A stretch of DNA of 10,012 bases from an uncultured Actinomycetes bacterium. Lineage in GTDB: Bacteria; Actinomycetota; Thermoleophilia; Solirubrobacterales; 70-9. Below the pieces are notes generated by a model. That model worked only from the letters and a program-made list of their open reading frames with translations. It did not search any database and was not told the DNA's origin. The stretch covers positions 1 through 10,012 of the forward strand of contig CALCIA010000061.1 in the NCBI GenBank assembly GCA_937907435.1, given 5' to 3'. The translations under genes were made by a program, and so were the position numbers. This document shows positions 5,980-10,012 of the stretch, piece after piece. Every line of letters starts with the position of its first letter. The stretch's first letter is position 1.

Positions 5980-6657
5980 TCAGCGGTAGGTGACCAGCTC
6001 CCGGTCGATCGCTTCCAGGTGCGAGTGGTCGTTGAAGGAGACGACGTTCGTGCCGGAGGAGCCGATCGCGAGCTTCGTCACCGAGGCGTTGACGAGGACG
6101 CGGTTGAGGGCGGCGAAGACCTCGGCGGGCGCGCCGAGGAGGGTGCCGACGACCGCGGCGATGGCGCCGCCGGAGGTGACGACGACCGCGGTCTCGCCCG
6201 CGGCGAGCCGGCCGGCGAGGTCGGTCAGCGCGGCGCTGCCGGCGCCGCTGAACTCGGGCCAGGTCTGGGACGTCGGGCTGCGCTCGGCGTGCGCGACCCA
6301 CTCGGCGAGGGCCGGCTCGAGCGCCGCCTGGAAGCCGCGGTTGGTGAGCGTCCCGCCCGCGCCTTCGCCCTGGAGGCGCAGGGCCGAGTCGCTGTGGTGG
6401 GTGAGGACGTCGTCGGGGTCGAACTCGTCCCAGCGCGGCTCGACCTCGAGCTCCGCGGTGCCGAGGGGGACGAAGGTCGCCGCCGTTTCGCGCTGCCGCC
6501 GCAACGTGCCGCTGAGCAGGAGCGATGGGTGGTAGCCGCGCTCGCGCAGGGAGGCGGCGACGATCTCCGCCTGGCGCCGGCCGAGGTCGGAGAGCACGTC
6601 GTAGTCGGCGGCGCCGAAGGACGCCTGGCCGTGGCGGACGAGGAGGACGGTGGGCAC
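5980..6657 (-). CDS. Histidine phosphatase family protein (phosphoglycerate-mutase-like)
   Basis: A 225-residue member of the histidine phosphatase superfamily, which transfers phosphate through a phospho-histidine. Seen: the nucleophile motif LVRHGQ (6-11, His9), the second phosphate-pocket arginines in SGTLRRQRET (49-58), the acid WDEFD (76-80, with Glu78 the likely proton donor) and VVVTSGGAIAAV (158-169). In classical members the last motif is SHGG and supplies a second phosphate-binding His; here it is TSGG with Ser162, as in some non-canonical branches. The start is a GTG with no Shine-Dalgarno, but GATAAT ends six bases before it, which suggests a leaderless transcript. It is divergent from the acyl-CoA dehydrogenase with 71 nt between them. 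The substrate is not predictable, and a link to the cluster chemistry is not evident. Confidence 0.88.
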   Translation of the reverse strand: MPTVLLVRHGQASFGAADYDVLSDLGRRQAEIVAASLRERGYHPSLLLSGTLRRQRETAATFVPLGTAELEVEPRWDEFDPDDVLTHHSDSALRLQGEGAGGTLTNRGFQAALEPALAEWVAHAERSPTSQTWPEFSGAGSAALTDLAGRLAAGETAVVVTSGGAIAAVVGTLLGAPAEVFAALNRVLVNASVTKLAIGSSGTNVVSFNDHSHLEAIDRELVTYR

Positions 6658-6663
6658 GTGGGA

Positions 6664-6669
6664 ATTATC
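6664..6669 (-). promoter_or_regulatory. Putative -10 box (GATAAT) for leaderless phosphatase gene
   Basis: GATAAT differs from TATAAT at one base and stands six bases before the GTG at 6657. It overlaps the shared 9-mer at 6666-6674, so a protein bound there could block this promoter. No Shine-Dalgarno is present. Confidence 0.45.
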
Positions 6670-6674
6670 GACAA
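6666..6674 (+). promoter_or_regulatory. Shared 9-mer TATCGACAA, copy 3
   Basis: This copy lies in the 71-nt divergent region between the phosphatase and acyl-CoA dehydrogenase genes, 54 nt before the dehydrogenase ATG. It is an exact match to the copies at 2824 and 5578 and overlaps the phosphatase -10 candidate. Confidence 0.4.
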
Positions 6675-6715
6675 GGCGCGGCGCGCGGCGGCGCGACGGG
6701 CGGCGTCGGCCGTTC

Positions 6716-6721
6716 TAGGGT
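6716..6721 (+). promoter_or_regulatory. Putative -10 box (TAGGGT) for leaderless acyl-CoA dehydrogenase gene
   Basis: TAGGGT fits the TANNNT consensus and ends seven bases before the ATG at 6729. No Shine-Dalgarno precedes the ATG, which fits a leaderless transcript for the dehydrogenase-HDAC operon. Confidence 0.42.
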
Positions 6722-6728
6722 CGCGACG

Positions 6729-7871
6729 ATGCGCCGCACCATCTTCAGCGCCGAGCACGAGCTCTTCCGCGAATCGGTCGCCGAGTTCTGCCGCCGTCAC
6801 GTCGAGCCCAACCTCGACCGCTGGCGGAAGGAGCGCTGGACCGGGCGCGAGATCTGGGAGGAGGCCGGCCGCCAGGACTTCATCGGCCTGGCGATGCCCG
6901 CCGAGTACGGCGGCGCCGGGCTCGCCGACTTCCGCTTCAACCAGGTGCTGGGCGAAGGGCTGGCGGCCGCCTCGCTGGCCGTCAACTCGGCGCTCTGCCT
7001 CGGCGTCGACGTCGTCGCCCCCTACCTGCTGGAGCTGACCGACGAGGAGCAGAAGCGCCGTTACGTGCCCGACTTCTGCGCGGGCAGGCTGATCACCTCG
7101 ATCGGGATGACCGAGCCGCAGGCCGGCTCCGACCTGGCCGCGCTGCGCACCCGGGCGGTCCGCGACGGCGACGGCTGGGTCCTGAACGGCGCCAAGACCT
7201 TCATCACCAACGGCAGCGCCGCCGACCTCGTGGTCGTCGCCGCGCGCACCGGCGAGGGGCGCAAGGACGTCAGCCTCTTCCTGCTCGAGGGCGGGGCGGA
7301 GGGCTTCCAGCGCGGCCGCAAGCTGGAGAAGGTCGGCCAGCACGAGGCCGACACGGCGGAGCTCTTCTTCGAGGACGTGCGGCTGCCCGCCTGGAGCCTC
7401 CTCGGCGAGGCGAACCGGGGCTTCGACTACATGATGGAGCGGCTGCCGCAGGAGCGGCTGAGCGTCGCCGTCGCCAACGTCGCCCACGCCGCCGCGGCGC
7501 TGGAGACGACGCTCGACTACGTGCGCGAGCGGCAGGCGTTCGGGCGCCCGATCGGCAGCTTCCAGCACAGTCGCTTCCTGCTCGCCGAGATGCAGACCGA
7601 GATCGACGCGGCGCGGGCGTTCGTCGACCAGTGCGTGATGGCCCACGTCGAGGGCGAGCTCACCGCGGTCGACGCGGCGAAGGCGAAGTGGTGGACGGCG
7701 GAGCTGCAGAACGAGATCCTCGACCGCTGCGTGCAGTTGCACGGGGGCTACGGGTTCATGGACGAGTACCGCGTCGCCCGCTTCTGGGCCGACGGCCGGG
7801 TGAGCAAGATCTGGGGCGGGACGAACGAGATCATGAAGGACTTGATCGGCCGCTCCATGGGATTGGGATAA
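6729..7871 (+). CDS. Acyl-CoA dehydrogenase, LCAD-like
   Basis: A 380-residue FAD enzyme that introduces an alpha,beta double bond into an acyl-CoA and passes electrons to electron-transferring flavoprotein. Seen: N-terminal helices with MPAEYGGAGL (56-65), the FAD/substrate motif MTEPQAGSDLAALR (127-140), VLNGAKTFITNG (151-162), RERQAFGRPIGSFQ (266-279), QLHGGYGFMDEY (336-347) and IWGGTNEIMKDLI (361-373). The usual C-terminal catalytic Glu (YEGT) is Gly here, while helix G carries LPQERL with Glu242. This is the arrangement of long-chain and isovaleryl-type dehydrogenases, so Glu242 is the likely base and the enzyme should be active. ATG 6729 is chosen because it matches the family's N-terminus and TAGGGT is just upstream. 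The HDAC-like gene follows after 19 nt. Chain length is not certain. Confidence 0.93.
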   Translation: MRRTIFSAEHELFRESVAEFCRRHVEPNLDRWRKERWTGREIWEEAGRQDFIGLAMPAEYGGAGLADFRFNQVLGEGLAAASLAVNSALCLGVDVVAPYLLELTDEEQKRRYVPDFCAGRLITSIGMTEPQAGSDLAALRTRAVRDGDGWVLNGAKTFITNGSAADLVVVAARTGEGRKDVSLFLLEGGAEGFQRGRKLEKVGQHEADTAELFFEDVRLPAWSLLGEANRGFDYMMERLPQERLSVAVANVAHAAAALETTLDYVRERQAFGRPIGSFQHSRFLLAEMQTEIDAARAFVDQCVMAHVEGELTAVDAAKAKWWTAELQNEILDRCVQLHGGYGFMDEYRVARFWADGRVSKIWGGTNEIMKDLIGRSMGLG

Positions 7872-7890
7872 CCACAAGGAGGAGAAGAAG

Positions 7891-8991
<1,101 letters not shown>

Positions 8992-9007
8992 CGCCGCCGC
9001 GGGGGAG

Positions 9008-9038
9008 GCGCCGCCGAGGGCCTGTCCCTGGGCGGCGC
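9008..9038. terminator. GC-rich hairpin between convergent genes
   Basis: GCGCCGCC (9008-9015) pairs with GGCGGCGC (9031-9038), with an inner GGG/CCC pair around a short loop. It lies in the 66-nt gap between the HDAC stop and the stop of the convergent 60-residue gene, where a bidirectional terminator would be expected. There is no T tract, so termination is inferred. Confidence 0.5.
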
Positions 9039-9057
9039 GCTCTCTGGGAGGCGAGCT

Positions 9058-9240
9058 CTAGGCGGCGAGCGGCAGCTCGTGGACCGGGGCGACCCCGGTC
9101 GTGGGGGCGGCGAAGGGGTCGTTCTCGCCGTACATGGCGGCGCGGATCACGCGCAGCGCCTCCTCGTGAGTGGCGCCGGTCACCACCTCGATCTTCTCGC
9201 CGTCGTGAATCTCGTGGATGGTCCAGGTCTTGTGCTGCAT
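9058..9240 (-). CDS. Small orphan protein, 60 residues
   Basis: I do not recognise this protein. It is probably real: almost every codon ends in G or C as in the neighbouring genes, and the composition is balanced, with Trp, Tyr, His and acidic residues rather than the Arg/Ala/Pro runs of shadow frames. It opens MQHKTWTIHEIHDGEKIEVV, suggesting a beta hairpin, continues with a helix HEEALRVIRAAMYG (25-38), and ends in a Pro/Ala-rich tail. There is no signal peptide or membrane segment. The ATG at 9240 has AGGAG 12 bases upstream, which is longer than ideal. It is convergent with the HDAC gene and divergent from the second EthD-like gene with 186 nt between them. A beta-alpha unit of this size could bind a partner protein, but that is only a guess. 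Confidence 0.6.
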   Translation of the reverse strand: MQHKTWTIHEIHDGEKIEVVTGATHEEALRVIRAAMYGENDPFAAPTTGVAPVHELPLAA

Positions 9241-9288
9241 GGGGCCAGTCAGCTCCTAGGTCGGTTTCTCTCACCAACCAGCCAATCG

Positions 9289-9308
9289 CAAACGCGAACA
9301 GACGTTTG
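9289..9308. promoter_or_regulatory. Possible operator palindrome
   Basis: CAAACG (9289-9294) and CGTTTG (9303-9308) form an inverted repeat with an 8-bp spacer, and an overlapping near-palindrome ACAGACGTTTGT lies at 9298-9309. It sits in a relatively A/T-rich part of the divergent region between the 60-residue gene and the second EthD-like gene, where a repressor could control both. No regulator gene is in the window. Confidence 0.3.
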
Positions 9309-9426
9309 TGAAAGCGCGCACACAGGCGGGGCTTGGGGATCCGACGAAGCGCGGGCCGGGAGCCGCGGCGGCGGGCGGCATCGGGGTGGTTGGCTGGAGG
9401 AGCCAACGAGTCGAGGAGGAGAGGTC

Positions 9427-9765
9427 GTGCCCTACAAGCTCTACGCCTATTGGTCGGCGCCGAAGCCCGAGGACGTCGAGGAGTTCGAGCGCTATTACGC
9501 CGAGACCCACGTGCCCCGCGCCGCGGCGGTGCCCAACCTGGTGGCGATCAACACGACGCGCACCGAGGACGGCTTCGAGGGCGGCGACACCGACCACTAC
9601 CGCGTCGCCGAGATGGTCTTCGACAGCGCCGCGGCGATGGCGGAGTCGGAAGCCTCCGAGGCGTGGGCGACGATGCGCTCCTGCTCCGGCGACATCATCG
9701 AGCGCTTCGGCGTGACCCTGACGGTCGAGTCGGGCGAGGTGGTGGAAGGGAGCGGGACGGCCTGA
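9427..9765 (+). CDS. EthD-like small dimeric-barrel protein, second paralogue
   Basis: A 112-residue EthD-type protein clearly paralogous to the one at 2431-2760. Shared blocks are the opening YKLYA-W, PxPxDVExFERxY with the conserved His (here ETHVP, His28), the TRTxDG-type loop, HYRVAEMVFDS against HRVAELWFDD, and the near-identical end ERFGVTLT. The start is the GTG at 9427, strongly supported by GAGGAGGAGAGG at 9413-9424 just before it. It is a small dimeric alpha+beta barrel, most likely cytoplasmic, with no assigned reaction. A 43-bp palindrome begins six bases after its stop. Two diverged copies bracketing most of the island suggest roles on related intermediates, or duplication followed by rearrangement (inference). 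Confidence 0.87.
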   Translation: MPYKLYAYWSAPKPEDVEEFERYYAETHVPRAAAVPNLVAINTTRTEDGFEGGDTDHYRVAEMVFDSAAAMAESEASEAWATMRSCSGDIIERFGVTLTVESGEVVEGSGTA

Positions 9766-9770
9766 GCGAT

Positions 9771-9813
9771 GAGTTCGCAGTAATCCGCGGATAGCGCGGA
9801 GAAGTGCGAACGC
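9771..9813 (+). repeat. 43-bp REP-like palindrome, copy 3
   Basis: It begins GAGTTCGCAGTAATCCGCG and ends GCGGAGAAGTGCGAACGC. It is the most diverged copy (15 of 19 arm positions paired) but has the same length and orientation as the copy at 5893. It starts five bases after the TGA of the second EthD-like gene, a position typical of REP elements at 3' ends. Confidence 0.82.
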
Positions 9814-9889
9814 GGTGGGTGGGGGACGAGGGGGGGGGCGTCGGGGCGGAGGTCCGCGGCGCGGGTGGCCGTCCGAGATGGTCCAGGGT

Positions 9890-9947
9890 GTCCTGGGCTC
9901 CTCATGGGGGTCCTGGCAGGCTGTGACCCCCATGAGGAGCCCAGGAC
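9890..9947. terminator. Perfect 23-bp-stem hairpin
   Basis: The arm at 9890-9912 (starting GTCCTGGGCTCCTCATGG) is repeated perfectly and inverted at 9925-9947 (ending GAGGAGCCCAGGAC), with a 12-nt loop. An uninterrupted 23-bp stem would be extremely stable in RNA. It lies 124 nt past the second EthD-like stop with no T tract, so it may be a terminator, an RNA-stabilising end or a mobile-element remnant. The remaining bases from 9814 to 10012 hold no credible gene. Confidence 0.7.
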
Positions 9948-10012
9948 GTGAGGCTTGCGTGGGAGAGGCGTCACAGGGACGTTGCGAAGTCGGACTTACG
10001 TGACGATCGGGT

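Noticed and set aside
6729..7871. Acyl-CoA dehydrogenase thought inactive because the C-terminal catalytic Glu is Gly
   Set aside because: LCAD- and isovaleryl-type enzymes carry the base on helix G, and Glu242 is in the matching LPQERL motif.
9815..10003. 62-residue plus-strand frame over the terminal hairpin
   Set aside because: Its sequence is glycine/arginine repeats followed by the inverted repeat itself, with no ribosome binding site.

Overview
The window is very GC-rich, with G or C in nearly every third codon position, short intergenic spacers and many long antisense shadow frames. Gene content (acyl-CoA ligase, acyl-CoA dehydrogenase, EthD-like and cupin proteins, bacterial class II HDAC) and the mix of Shine-Dalgarno-led and apparently leaderless genes suggest a high-GC actinobacterium. 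The class Thermoleophilia (Solirubrobacterales type) is my best guess, from style and gene content only. I see no rRNA, tRNA, CRISPR array, transposase or phage gene.

Layout. 1-221: six imperfect 31-bp tandem repeats, non-coding. 242-2760 (minus): EthD-like protein, then a stand-alone PYC/OADA-type (DRE-TIM) enzyme, then a nitroreductase, probably one operon. 2939-3415 (plus): a secreted NTF2/SnoaL-like protein whose 3' end overlaps the next gene by 17 nt. 3399-5497 (minus): a two-gene operon of a 2,4'-dihydroxyacetophenone-dioxygenase-type cupin and an AMP-dependent acyl-CoA ligase. 5498-5979: a 482-nt non-coding stretch packed with inverted repeats. 5980-6657 (minus): histidine phosphatase. 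6729-8991 (plus): LCAD-type acyl-CoA dehydrogenase and class II HDAC-family amidohydrolase, 19 nt apart. 9058-9240 (minus): a 60-residue orphan. 9427-9765 (plus): a second EthD-like paralogue. 9766-10012: non-coding, with a 43-bp palindrome copy and a perfect 23-bp-stem hairpin.

How it may work together (inference). The enzymes fit a catabolic island for an acyl or aromatic-ketone substrate: amide hydrolysis (HDAC fold), CoA activation (ligase), alpha,beta-dehydrogenation (acyl-CoA dehydrogenase), non-heme-iron C-C cleavage (cupin), further C-C bond chemistry (DRE-TIM enzyme) and reduction (nitroreductase). The EthD-like proteins near both ends are small dimeric barrels often found in such clusters. 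No hydratase, thiolase, transporter or regulator lies in the window, so the pathway is incomplete here and its substrate unknown.

The most notable non-gene signals are an exact 9-mer (TATCGACAA) upstream of three transcription units, a family of 43-bp REP-like palindromes (three copies), and the six-unit 31-bp repeat. The most notable protein signal is a PYC/OADA-like enzyme with Glu in place of the metal-binding carbamylated Lys and with no biotin domain or biotin carboxylase nearby.
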